Shown: positions 49,140 through 61,065 of the stretch, one piece after another
Layout: the number at the start of each line of letters is the position of its first letter
Position numbering within the stretch: the stretch's first letter is position 1
Source: Macrotrachela quadricornifera
Taxonomy: Eukaryota > Rotifera > Eurotatoria > Philodinida > Philodinidae
Assembly (NCBI GenBank): GCA_022393335.1
Contig: JAJEKB010001329.1
Coordinates: 1-64,000, forward strand
Reading direction: 5' to 3'
Length of the DNA: 64,000 bases
Made by a program: the position numbers and the translations under genes
Notes under the pieces: model-generated
Database searches by the model: none
The model's input: the letters and a program-made list of their open reading frames with translations, nothing else
Told to the model about the DNA's origin: nothing

Positions 49140-51012
49140 TTTATTAATGTTTATGATCCTCTACAAAAAAATGGTTAAAATAAAGAATATGACGACAATG
49201 ACTGCAGCAAATGAAAGAAAAGTCATTGCACGCTGGCCTAGAACAGATGTCTTCATCGAAAGAAAAACATACATCGTGTACAGTATCGAAATGACCAGGA
49301 TCTTTTGACATATAACCACTTGAATACCAGGCATATTTGATCAAAGGTGAAAATCTTTTAGCTGCAAACTGGTTATATATCAAAGAATGCATTTTTAAAA
49401 TGCAGTTTCTGGAACAGATATCAATGTCCATTTGGTCAATTGCGACGCAATCATAAAGTTTTTATTTCAAATATTTCCATTGACGAAAGAAATAACGATC
49501 CAATGGTTGAATATCTCCAGTTGTCTTTGGTGGAATTATGTTTAATAGAATTCGAAACTAAACCGAAAGATTGACCATCACCATCACTTCGACCCATCCA
49601 AGTATAAGCTGTAAAGATACAGTTTAGTTTTTTGCCCCAGTGAGCAGACTGTATTTGGTTTTAGTTGTCAATAGAAAAATTTTCAGGATAATCTACTTGG
49701 CATATCACAGTGTTATCATTTGCATTGACTTTCATATATTCAAAGTAATCACTTTGTTTTCGTTTTATATATACATGACGAAGATATTGTGGTATCTTAT
49801 CTCTTAGTAACTTGATGTATTTCAATACTGAACCTTATATAACAAAATAGAACAGAATTAAATAACGTCTTTTTTTATAAAAATTAGCTTAGATATATCT
49901 TACTAGAGAAAACTTTCTTGGTTGCTCTCCCATGTGTATTCACCCATTGGTACCACTTAATTGTTTTTTTCTTATCAAGTAATTTTGTTCAATATGTTCA
50001 GTTTGAATTTATTTCCACATTTATCGCATAATGACATCATACAGGATTTTTCGTGTTGATCTCAAACAAGTTTCGATAAAAATGTGTCCAAATTATTTGC
50101 CAAGCCTTGTACATAACCCGACAGTGCTTCTGGTAAAAGACTTACATTTTCGTGAATAATACAAACACATATTCGATGTGCTAAGCAATTCTTTGGTAAA
50201 ACAAACTTAGCTCGGAGTTTAGCAAATGAAGCTCGACTAATAGATAAACCTAGAATAACATAAAAATTTGAAAGATATTGTTGTCTTATAAAAATGTATA
50301 TTCAGTTTCTTTGTCAAATCTTTTATTTTCTGTCACAATATGAGTTTACAAAGTAGTTTTATCCTTATCAAATTCTACTGATCAAAAAGTATATTCATAC
50401 CTGGATTGTCGTGAATGAACAGTTGGTGGACCTCTCGAAGATTGAATAACAAAAAATGTTTTTGCTATCTAACACGAGATCCATTTTCTCGAACAGTTAC
50501 ATAATCTCGCTTTTGAAGCGCTTGCCATGAAATATTATCATTTGTGTAAAAGTCCTGAACGTTTTGAATAACATCCATAGGTATGGCTGCTTGTTAATGT
50601 TGAGATGTTGGCTTTTGAAATAAATCTAAATTTTGTCCAACTCGTGTTAAAATCTGGTGTTGTCTATCTGGATCAGCAGGAAGTACACGTAAGACTTTCT
50701 TCGCAGTTTTAGCAAGTGTTTGTTTATTATACAATGGCCTAAATATCAAAAATTGCTCGTATCAAAAGGTAAAAAATATTTTTATTCAAAATACTTTGAC
50801 TGATTCGAATTATTTTGTTTTAATTTTTCCAGATAACGTCGCTGTGCTATTCGATGATTCGTAAGAAAAACTTCTTTTTCTTTGATAGTTATTGAAGCCC
50901 GTTTCTTAGCTTTTCGTTCTCGATCTTTTCGTTTAAAATCATTATATTTGTCTCGTTTTTGTTTTAACCGATAACGATAATTTTTTGCTCGTTCTGCAGG
51001 TGTTAATGGCAT
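49140..51012 (-). pseudogene. Decayed gene of a widespread uncharacterised animal family with basic N-terminus
   Basis: The minus strand starts at 51012 with MPLTPAERAKNYRYRLKQKR, followed by a highly basic stretch (KDRERKAKKRASITIKEKE). Similar starts occur in a large uncharacterised invertebrate family, sometimes labelled cc8K15.2-like. After a plausible intron the reading continues with AKTAKKVLRVLPADPDRQHQ, an in-frame stop, FYTNDNISWQALQKRDYVTV, ISRASFAKLRAKFVLPKNCL, more stops, then KGxx-type segments QVDYPENFSIDNQNQIQSAH and KKLNCIFTAYTWM. A last piece carries CSRPACND...CCSHCRHILYFNHFFVEDHKH (about 49240-49145), a cysteine/histidine cluster. Many stops and frame changes show that it is inactive. 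Function of the family is unknown; dispersal suggests a link to mobile elements, but I saw no transposase motif. Confidence 0.6.
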
Positions 51013-53796
51013 TTTTGTAAAAAATTATTTTTAGAATTATGAGAACAAATTTAGATACGAATGACGTTAATTTGTTTTAACGTCTTTTCATAAAAAAGAA
51101 CTGTTTAAAAGAGGAATTTTAGTCCAAACTATTATAATTATAATTTGCGTTAGCTGACGGACATTTATAATTAGAACGTTATGTACAATGATGAAAATCA
51201 CGTGTCTGTAATTGTGTCATATATTATTCCTTAAAAGGAAGGAAAAATTATTGAAAGAATAAGATATGTGAATGATAAAAAAAAATCATAAAGTTAAAAA
51301 AAGTAAAATAATTGTTATAACATAGACTATATCATTAGCATTTGCCATGCATATATATAGTTTTAAAACAGTCTCTCTTAGTAGGCAAAAATATGGGAAA
51401 ACTGCTTTTTAAAATAAAGAACAGCTCTAAGAAATACTTTCCTGTAGTTCAATTTTAGTATAAAGTAAATTTGTATGAAAAAAATGATCTCATTATTATC
51501 TGTTATAAAAACTAGGTCTTTTGAAGTGATTCCGTCACATTACTCGTAAGTTTTTAAATCGTTTTGAAAATCCGTCAACTAAAGCAACATATAGAGCATA
51601 AAAAATTATCTTTAGAATACCATTTTTGAGGAAACGAAACCATTCGTATTTTACCAAAAATGAATTATGGATGAATATCGTGACGGAATCATCATCATCA
51701 ATGTACCATGTTTACAAACTTAGATAACTTCACGAACAAACAACGAATCAAACTTTTCTTTTCATAAACACATACTCTGTTGGACGAGTACTACTTCATA
51801 TAAAGAGTTCCAAAAAAGCACATCTATTTACAGAAAAGATTTAAAAACTAGAATCTGTCATAATTTTGTTCATTCGAAACTTCTGAGATTCACACTTTTT
51901 GTCTGATAAATTTTCATACGATAATGTAGACCTATGAAGTAAAAGAACATATTTCTGAGTGGTTTCGACCTTGCTCTACACGATGGTGATATTAATTTTA
52001 CTTAACAGCGTTGGTCAACTTCGCCCACTAATGTACGCAGTTACGTGGACAGGCCACTTTACTCAGAAAAACGTTTTAGGGTCTCTTTACTGTCATACAG
52101 AACTCTTGGGTAGTTCTGCAAAACTCCTTCTATTCTTCCAGAGTAAGCGTATAGAAATAAGTTATAAAAATGAGGGTATAGTCATAAGTGTATACAAGTA
52201 AGCGTATAGTTGTAAGAATACAGAATAAGAGCATAGAATAAAGGCATAGGAAAAAGATGTAGCATAAGGATATAGAATAGAGATGTCGCATTTAAATGAT
52301 GTAAATCCTTATACGTAAGACAGACCCATTCTTTAAAAAGATCATACATGATTTCGTTAATTTACTATCGAAAATTTTTCGGGCGGAGCCATTGTTTGGA
52401 GACTCTGCATTTTACCCGATAGAAGAACCCCTAAAAAGGTTCTGGAAAACTCCAATTTTTTTTCAGAGTGGTACAATATGTTTTGCTATATCGATTGTTA
52501 TAGCATGAGTCACATCTTTCTTTTCTTTCTTGCAATATCGGATATCATGCAGATGATGATACGATATATATATTCTTTTTTACTTTCTGTCTCCTCTTGG
52601 TATTTTTCTATCGTTTGTTTTCTCTTTAGCTATCGATGAATCTTTCCTAACTATTGTTACGTAGTGGTATATCAGACTACGGAACTTGTTTATTCTGGAT
52701 GAAAAGAATCACAACTGAATCATGTATAAGAGAACAACGAAGAGAATGTAAGAAGAGTGATAACGAAACAATGGGATAATGGAGAAGACTATGCGAACAT
52801 GTGTGCACGTACAGATAGAAGATGAATGTAAAGAAGAGGCAATGAAAATTAAGTGTCATGAATGCTTCCTAACACTATCCATGAATTTTTCTAGCGTGCT
52901 GACATATATATAGTAAACGTTTTCGAAATAACGGAAAGGAATTTTTCACCCACTAACATCGATTTTTTTTTAAATTATTTTTTTGTCCAAGCATAGAAAA
53001 AATACGTTTACGAAGATCAATCATTTTGACAACAACAGACCGATCGAAAACGTCAAATTAATATGACATATAGAGGACAGGACAAGCTATGTAATCAGTA
53101 AAAAAATTGTTCTGATAGCTTTTATATATATTTGTTTCACCTTTTAACATTTCGCCAATAAATTTTTTGTCATCCGTTATTTTTTGCATTCTTCTTTCTG
53201 TCTCTACCCTCGTTTTATTTCTTTTTTTCTTTCTTCGTGTTTTTCTTTTCTTTCACATTTTTTCACTGGCAAATGATGTTATACAGAGAAAAAAAAACAA
53301 CGTTGTGGTTTTGAAGTATATAAATGATTTTCTCTTTTTCTTTTTTCTTCTAAATATTCTACAGATATGTGGTATCTTGCTCTTTTATTAACAATAAATT
53401 TTTCGGTGTAATAAAAAACAATACAATATTCCTCACCCCCATACATACATGATGATTGCTGTCTATTCCTTGTTTTAATTTTTGTTGCCGATTGACATCG
53501 TATTTGCTTTGCATCTATCGATTTTTCCGAATAGAACAACATTACATCTTATAGCTTGGACTTCTTCCTTCATTTCATTTTTTTATTATTAACATCTCGA
53601 CGGTTCTTGTAATGTTTTTTCATTGCCCGTAGATTTTTATATATTGCAAGAGAAATATATCTACTCATTCATGAATCAGCGTTGGAACAAACTGCCGTAA
53701 AAGTCTAAATCATACGTCAAATCAATTATTATTACACGGAACTGTTCTAAAGATCTTTTTTAGATCAAATACGAATAGTTATACAATTGTGAGCAA
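51013..53796. other. Intergenic; contains a degenerate minisatellite
   Basis: No gene seen. At 52142-52290 irregular units of the form ATAGAATAAGAGCATAG are repeated about every 12-16 bp. The rest is AT-rich, with pyrimidine-rich runs at 52510-52640 and 53160-53350. Confidence 0.45.
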
Positions 53797-54408
53797 ATGG
53801 ATCCGTCACAGAAACAGCACTCATTTGGCGAAATTAACAATCATGCCCAATCGATCCAACAGCAAAGTCTTGATCTTGATGACGAATTTCAAATTTCAGT
53901 CACAGAATCATCACCTCAGCAAACGGAGGATTTTGGTAAGTCTTGTAGAAAGATTTTGTTCGTCGATATGCCAGAAAATAAAATTTTTTGTCTATATTCT
54001 ACTTTCAGCTACATCAAATTCATCTGTGGCACCATCGACTGATAATACTGGATTCGAAACAGTCACGCCTATATCGCTAATTACGATCGAATCTGATCAC
54101 AATCTTGATATTGTAGAATTGCGTATGCTCGATGAGTTTAAAATTAAAACTTTGCATGAATATCATGACGTCATTATTTTGTCTGATTTAGACGAAGTTG
54201 TCCAATCGCGTATTAACACTGCGGAGGATAGACCTCGACAGACCACAGATGAACAGGAAGGTGGTAACACTATCGAAAACCAAATTCTAGTAGCAACAGA
54301 ATTGATTACGACGAACAAAAAGAAAACCAACTCCAGAAGAAGTATGAAGATTTCAAGGCTAATACATTTGATTTCCATTTTGCAGAGTTGTATCATATTA
54401 TTAATTGA
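53797..54408 (+). pseudogene. Short unidentified gene, apparently frameshifted near its 3' end
   Basis: Exon 1, 53797-53935 (MDPSQKQHSFGEINNHAQSI), joins across a GTAAGT...TTTCAG intron to an exon from 54009. That frame runs to a stop at 54430, but its last ~35 codons look non-coding. From about 54315 the +1 frame instead reads KENQLQKKYEDFKANTFDF and ends at TGA 54406-54408. The A-rich stretch AACAAAAAGAAAACC (54312-54330) is the likely site of the shift. The product is acidic, Gln/Ser/Thr-rich at the start, and resembles no domain I recognise. It lies 0.6 kb upstream of the kinase and could once have been its N-terminal part. Confidence 0.4.
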
Positions 54409-55019
54409 TTCTCTCTCGATTAAAGTTTGAAAATAATGATGTGACCATCTAAAGAGTTAAATTCAGTTTATAACTACAGATGAATTTAAAGGAATCTTTC
54501 TATCGATAACAGATATCGCATGTTTGCATTCGGAATGGTATCTCACAACGGTATCATTCTCCATGACCATGAATCGAGATAGAATTGTAGAATGATGATA
54601 TTTACCTGTACTTATAAAAAAAGCATAAAAAATCAGATAAACTCTTATTGAAATTAGAAACTTTTTATAAGGTGAGCTGTATAATATGCGATATGATCAT
54701 TGATATGTAACTGAATTCTCCTGATTCAAGCATTTCCGAGAATAAGAATTTTTTCTAGTTCTTAAACTCAGACAGAAATGAACATGATACAATACATTCT
54801 GTAGTTAACCTTATATCCTGCAAGACCAGTTAATAATATTTTCAAGACAGGGGAGAGAAACTTAAGTCTCCATCTAACTTTTCATCGTAGACAGTATTCG
54901 ACTTTAATCTCAAATATTGTATCTGATTCTTGTAGGATCACAACATCCAATAGAGTTTCATATAATTGTGAACAATGAATCTATAGAAAACTCGTAAAAC
55001 AACATAATTGAGCCAATCG
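54409..55019. other. Intergenic or long intron between the short gene and the kinase
   Basis: No coding signature. It is either the kinase promoter region or a long intron if 53797-54408 and the kinase form one gene. Confidence 0.35.
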
Positions 55020-56673
55020 ATGTTTTTCAGTATTATTCTTAGGCCAGCAGTAAGCATAAACTCAACTGAACTTAATTTTTACGAGCAAACAGTTTCAGTC
55101 AATGTCAGCAATTTGCATAATGCTTTGATACTCGGCAGTGGAAACTTCGGCGTTGTTTATGCTGTCATTCTCCAAACACCAACGATCATCCCTATGGCAG
55201 TTAAAGTACGTAACTTCCACAGAAAATATCTCCGTTCCCACAGCAACTTTTACCTGGAAGTATAAATGAATCTGATTTTCGAAGGCTTCATTATATTTTT
55301 GCATTTGTTGAAGTCCAAAAAACACAGATAATTGCCAAAAATATTGTAAAATTAAAAACTAGAGATATTTCTAATATAAATTCGACATTTTTCGAGAAAG
55401 AGAAGTATAAATTGTTTCATCGTATCATTTAATAAAATATTAATACTTATTAGTGCATAAAACGTGAACGAGAGAAAGACGGATATTCATCAGCAAATAC
55501 CGAATTGAATACATTTGTAAGTATTAGCTCTGATAACAATCCATATATTATCGATTACTACGGCGCTATGATTAATTCTGTATGTACTGATTTCTTACAC
55601 ATATCTAATATTTACATTTTATTGTATTTGATATGAAGGCAATGGATCATCTGTGCATCTGGATGGAATTGATGGACGCATCAATGAAGGATTTCTATCT
55701 GACTATGCATTCACTAAATAAAGCTACGCTTGATAAACTCGAGTTTTTGGTCCGCCGTGTTGCTCATAATGTAAGAGCACTGTTATCCATTTTTTTATGA
55801 TAATCTTTGTCAATACCTTCGATACGATCTTCCAAGCCTTAGAATATTGAGTCAGACACCAGAAGCGTAAATACACACTCTCAAACATATATCATCAACG
55901 ACATATTTTTTAAAGAATTCAACTTCTTATGATTCATTCGTATAAAAATAAAATCTAAAGGATCTTTTCTTATGCGGGTATCATTATCGCTATAGATTTC
56001 TTCAGTTTTCTCCATGTTAGATGCCTGGTGTTTTGAACAAATTGTAATTCATTTTCGTCATCGACTCGTTGATTTGAAATCATTCTTATTTCTTTGTACA
56101 GATTACTTGTGGACTTCATTTTTTGGAAACAAAAGGACTTCTTCATCGAGATGTCAAACCTGCAAATATGCTTATCAAGAAAGAAAATGCTATAGTTAAA
56201 CTGTGTGATTTCAATATTTGTTGCAGTTTATCGGATCCAGGGAAACTTAGAGGTTCTACGTATTATTTACCACCTATCTACAATATAGAACGGGCTACTC
56301 AAAATGATATGTGGGCCTTGGGTATTAGCTTGCTCGAAATTATCATTGGTAGGCATCCATTTGCTGATTGGCCACGAAACGATGAAATCTTGGTCTACGA
56401 AATTCTACAGTGGAATCGCACAGTTCCCGAAACTGTCTCGGATGCGATGCGACATCTTATCTTACATTTGTAAGTAGTTCTATTTGAGTGGATACTGTCG
56501 ATTGTAGTTTTTCTTTCAGGTTGCAAAACTTAGCGGAAGAGCGACCTCGTTCTTACACCGATATTTTAGATAATCTCTACGCTCGTAACATGATTCCAGT
56601 ACCATCCAATGATCAATATGATTTTGTTTATTGTGTCATCGAGAATATTCCTGCAATTGGCATATATACTTGA
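55020..56673 (+). CDS. Divergent MAP kinase kinase-like protein kinase
   Basis: Exons: up to 55205 (start uncertain: ATG at 55020, or an exon beginning after TTTCAG at about 55101), then 55454-55579, 55639-55770, 56102-56469 and 56520-56673. All junctions are GT-AG and in frame. The kinase domain is complete: glycine loop GSGNFGVVYAV, MAVK lysine, ICLW-type hinge WMELMDASMKDFY, HRDVKPAN catalytic loop, NDMWALGISLLEIIIGRHPF and a C-terminal lobe ending near LLQNLAEERP. WMELMDAS and the spacing are typical of MAP2K enzymes, which activate MAP kinases. Two departures stand out: DFG is DFN (KLCDFNICCS), and APE is replaced by LPP (GSTYYLPPIY). The 331-nt intron 55771-56101 is long for this window. 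It may be a weak or pseudo-kinase; the frame itself is intact. Confidence 0.72.
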
Positions 56674-56822
56674 TGAATTTACATTATATAACAGATGAAA
56701 TAAACTTTTAATTGAATACGACAGAATTCATATGAAAGACATTGATATTTTCTTAGGTTTGACTCTGAATGTATTTTCGTGAATAGGTTCCTTATAACAA
56801 GTGAACTCTATCAGTCTATATA

Positions 56823-57563
56823 CAGTGAGTTCAAAAATTGTTGGCCCACCCGAAATCATCCTTATCTTCTCTCAAAATGAATTTTGGTCGAAGCACGTGC
56901 AAATCGCATGAAATTTTGAGGATATGTTGAGACTGTAGTGGAGACGGTATAGTAAAATTTTCAGCCCTATACCATGGGGTATGATGGAGATATTAACCAA
57001 ACAATGATAAATAGTAGCTAGTTTTGCAATCCAGATTTCTCTGTCCCGACTCATCATATATATTAAATTTTTTTTTCGTTTGAAAGAGCATGTCAGGATG
57101 TAAGGCATGACAGAGTCCTTTTTTTGAGATCTTACTTTTTAAGCAAAAAAACGGATGACAAGTTCAATGACTCAAAAATAAACATTTTTTCCAAGATTTT
57201 TGGTAGTTTTTTGAATCATTGAACTTGTCATCCGTTTTTTTGCTTAAAAAGTAAGATCTCAAAAAAAGGACTCTGTCATGCCTTACATCCTGACATGCTC
57301 TTTCAAACGAAAAAAAATTTTAATATATATGATGAGTCGGGACAGAGAAATCTGGATTGCAAAACTAGCTACTATTTACCATTGTTTGGTTAATATCTCC
57401 ATCATACCCCATGGTATAGGGCTGAAAATTTCACCATACCTTCTCCACTACAGTCTTAACATATCCCCAAAATTTCATGCGGTTTATACGCGCTTGGACC
57501 AAAATTCATTTTGAGAGAAGATAAGGATAATTTCGGGTGGGCCAACAATTTTTGAACCCACTG
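56823..57563. mobile_element. Tc1/mariner-type palindromic MITE with TA duplication
   Basis: Flanked by TA (56821-56822, 57564-57565). Ends are CAGTGAGTTCAAAAATTGTT on the left and the complement of CAGTGGGTTCAAAAATTGTT on the right, continuing GGCCCACCCGAAAT. The arms are about 350 bp each and nearly perfect, separated by only a few dozen bases around 57190. CAGTG ends and TA targets are typical of Tc1/mariner elements. The matching 78-codon frames at 56872-57108 (minus) and 57278-57514 (plus) are mirror translations of the arms. A diverged relative lies at 32640-33060. Confidence 0.87.
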
Positions 57564-57599
57564 TAACCCTAGTAATGGAAATCATACAATAAAAACGCC

Positions 57600-57760
57600 T
57601 TACAAGGAAAGGTCCTCAGGTGTATCTCGGGATTTCAATGAAAATGATGTGAGTTTCGTAAATCAGGTATACCTATCTCAGGTGTGAAATAATTAAATGC
57701 TCAGATTGCATCAGTAAAAAATTATAGGCGAAACAGTTTTCAAAAATTTGAACATACGCT
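57600..57760. repeat. Dispersed repeat, copy B
   Basis: Direct, diverged copy of 48715-48870 (see shared motifs there). Confidence 0.55.
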
Positions 57761-58633
57761 TCGCTATACGGGTATTTTTATTATGAATTTTTTAAAAATT
57801 CTACACTGTAAATTCTTTTTAAATTCTATTTTGTAGAAAATCGACTTTAAATAAGCTAAAGTATTTTCAAGTTTTTATTATTCATTCGTCGAATTTCTAT
57901 TATTTAGAAAATCAAGCATTTTATAAATAATAGAAATTCGAATTGATCTCCTGCATAAAATCGAAACTTGAATATCAATATTTTATTTCCAAGAAAGTAT
58001 AAATTCATCGATGAATGTGTATGGAAGTTCCTAGAATATCCTTTATTGTTCTCTATAACTTATTTTCTAATTTACAGTGTAGTGCATTTGCTCTTTCTCG
58101 TTCAAAAATAAAACAGACGTTCCTATCCAAATTGTAGAGTTTTTCATGCTGCATCTGATGACCCATTTTTTTTTCTGAACATGATGTATTAGTCGATTGA
58201 AAATGGTAATGGAAAACATGTTCATTTAGTCTCTGTCACCAGAATACGTGTTAAGAAAATAAATTTTATCAAAAGTTTATCGTTATGATACTAGTTGAAG
58301 TATGATCAAATAGTATAGAAAGCTAGAGCAAAAGATGCTGTATATATTGGTAGACAAAGAAACGTTTTCTTAGCTTACTATAAGGAAATAAATCCTTGAC
58401 GACATTACTTTTGAATTACCCTAAGTAGTTTATCAAAGATATACTTTTATCTCTTTTATTATCTACAGAATGTCTCACACAACTATTAAACAACAAAGCC
58501 AATATGATACATAAAAAAGGCTCAGTGTACAATTGAGTAATAAAGGCCATATCTAACAAATAATTGACAAATGCCAAAAGTTACTATAGAATTTGCGATG
58601 CTAAGAAGTTTTCTGTTCATTAATAAGCATTAA
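57761..58633. other. Intergenic with a perfect 17-bp hairpin
   Basis: CGAATTTCTATTATTTA (57890-57906) pairs with its exact complement at 57924-57940. Around 58130 the TTGTAGAGTTTTTCATGCTG motif recurs, as in the foldback elements. No gene seen. Confidence 0.45.
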
Positions 58634-59543
58634 GGGCCCCCCCCCCTCAAAAAATGTCAAATTTTGTCAAAAAAACGAAATTTGAGATAAATGTATAGCT
58701 GATTACTATGATGCCTGAACATTAAGAATCTGCAGAATTTTGAAGTTTGGACTCTCCAAAAAATGAAATTTCGCAAAAAAGTGTGCTTTCGTCGCCACAT
58801 ACCTATTTTTAAAAAAAAGAAGATTTTGTAGAAAAACGTTTATTTTCCGTTAAAAAATGGGTATGGGCGAGACTCACAGAACAAGTAAAGAAGGATTTAT
58901 TTCTACAGGTTTTGTAAAGCTTTTCACGATGAATGTTCTGAAAAAAACAAAGGCTTTATCATTTATCTGTGCGGAGATATTTGCAAAATACAACATACCT
59001 GAAATTTCCAAATCTTGTTTCGCGTTTTTCTCAGAATGTAGGTTTCACAGCGTATTTACAAGAAAACTCGACACAATTCTGTATAATGTCAAATATTTTT
59101 TTTTTGTTTGAAAGAGCGTGAAAAACCGCAGATGCTTTGAGGCCCCGTTTTTTAATTTAGCTTTGATATTATTATATTGAAGATCATTTTTACAATTAGA
59201 GCGCCATTTTTTGAGAGTTTTTCGAGTGAATGAACTTGTGAACCCTTTTTCCGTTTGATAGATAAGAGTTTTAAAAAAAAGGAGCCTCAGAGCACCTGCA
59301 TCTTGAGATACTCTTTCAAACAAAAAAAAAATTATATATTGAATGGAGGCCAACAGAGAAATCTTGTAAATACAATGAGCTATTTTTGACCCTTGTTTGG
59401 TTCATATATCTGTCAAACGTCAAGCTATCGAGCTGAAAATTTTACCACAGCCTCCTCACTACAGCCCCAACATATGCTCCAAATTTCAGCCCATTTGAAC
59501 TTGCCTGGACTGAGATCGATTTTTGAGGGGGGGGGGGGCCTCC
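58634..59543. mobile_element. TTAA-flanked element with poly-C/poly-G inverted ends
   Basis: TTAA lies at 58630-58633 and 59544-59547. Just inside are GGGCCCCCCCCCCTCAAAAA on the left and, read inverted, GGAGGCC then a C run and TCAAAAA on the right. An inner inverted repeat pairs about 59096-59150 with 59275-59332 (GTTTGAAAGAGCGTG / ATACTCTTTCAAAC). The right half (59335-59520) is related in sequence to the palindromic element at 56823-57563 (CTATTTTTGACCCTTGTTTGG, ATTTCAGCCCATTT). No transposase frame. TTAA duplication suggests piggyBac-type movement, but the relation to the TA-flanked family makes the class uncertain. Confidence 0.5.
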
Positions 59544-59547
59544 TTAA

Positions 59548-61065
59548 GGGAACGAAAACTTATGGAAGCAAACATCAAAAGATATTATAAATTATTCCAT
59601 TATTTAGAAGTCTGATATGACTCATCGAAGGGTTCATGTCACTGTTACAGTCAAAAATATGAAGAATGACTCATACCGATACCGGTAGGGAAAAAACGTT
59701 ACCGATTACGATTCTGATTTGTGTTGCCTCTGTGATGTCATATTTTTTATGTTTTCAATAACCGACAATGAAATGCAGCCGATTTTATAATAGCAATGCC
59801 TTCAGGCAAGAGTGGAATCCCAACGTTTGCTGTTTTCGTCTTACATATTCAGTTTTTTTTATCATCTGTTTAATCTAATTCTCAATAATACTTAGGACGT
59901 ACCAAAAGTTCGGATCACGGCGTTACCTAACCATAGAGTGAGCTTTAAGAAACTTTCTTTCTATACGGTCTAATAGAGAAAAGAATGCTCTAATTTTCTA
60001 TCCTATTTGATCATGCTTCAACTAATATCGTAATAATAAATTTTCGATAAGACTTTTTGAGGGTGACGGTGAGACATAGAGTGAGTTTTGGTTTTGATTG
60101 GGATTAAATCTGGGCATCGAAAGCAAATGATGCTGAGGAGCAAGTATTGCGGGAGCAAATGTCCGGGAAGCATCTTTCGTGGATTTGTTGTAATCAACTT
60201 GGAATCAACATGTAAATTCCAAGATGATTCCAAATCAGATTTTAGATGATTATAATTGAATTTCAAATTCATCAAAAGGAACGTTGATAATACAACAATC
60301 GACATTTTTTGTATTCGACAAAATTGTAGGCACTCTATGGAAATATCCAAGAAAAACACATTTTTCCATTTTTGAATTTATACTGACACCTTACTTTTCT
60401 ACTGCAAAAAAAGAACTATTTAGTATTAATAAACCCCATTTTTGACGAGCTTCCATTTGATATAAAATCCACTATCTCTTTTACTGGAAATTATAGGCGG
60501 CACTCCCTGGCAAACCCAAGTAAATTAATAAATCGTTCTGAATTTCACTCGCTCACTGATATAAGTAGTTATCATGTAAAATAGTCTTTTCACCTTGTTT
60601 CAGTTGTTGATCAAGTAAAGTTTGTGTCTAAATCAAATATTGTAATTAGAAAACTCCTATCGTTCTTGCATAAGTAAAATGATTGTGATTTCTAAAGAAC
60701 GTTGTTAACAATTTATTATTTTATAGCCTCAAAATGCATTTCTCTTTCTAATCAAAAATAATCAAAGAACTAATTGATTCTTTATTAATTTTTGAAAGTC
60801 AAATAATTCTATATTTTTAACATTCTTTGTCTATATAAAGGTTCCTGATTATACTTTTATGCAAAACAAAAGAAGAAAAAAGAAAACAAATTATTCCAGT
60901 TGGACATGCAACGGAAGAATTCTATGCATATCAATATCAAATACATCGAATATAAACAAAGGAAAAGGAAGAGAAAAAAAAAGCCAAGGTTCAGTCATGA
61001 GATTACAGGGATAAGAAAAGAAAGACATTCAAAACAAAAAAAAAATATAGAATTATAATTATAAA
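59548..61065. other. Intergenic, 3' flank of the Ig/FN3 receptor gene
   Basis: No gene recognised. A minus-strand frame at 60018-60359 (113 codons) has no family signature. The right part is probably 3' UTR of the receptor gene. Confidence 0.4.

Noticed and set aside
56872..57514. Two matching 78-codon open frames as a duplicated gene pair
   Set aside because: They are the same arm of a palindromic MITE read on opposite strands; no domain or codon signal.
60018..60359. 113-codon minus-strand frame as a gene
   Set aside because: No domain, odd composition and no supporting splice or polyadenylation context.
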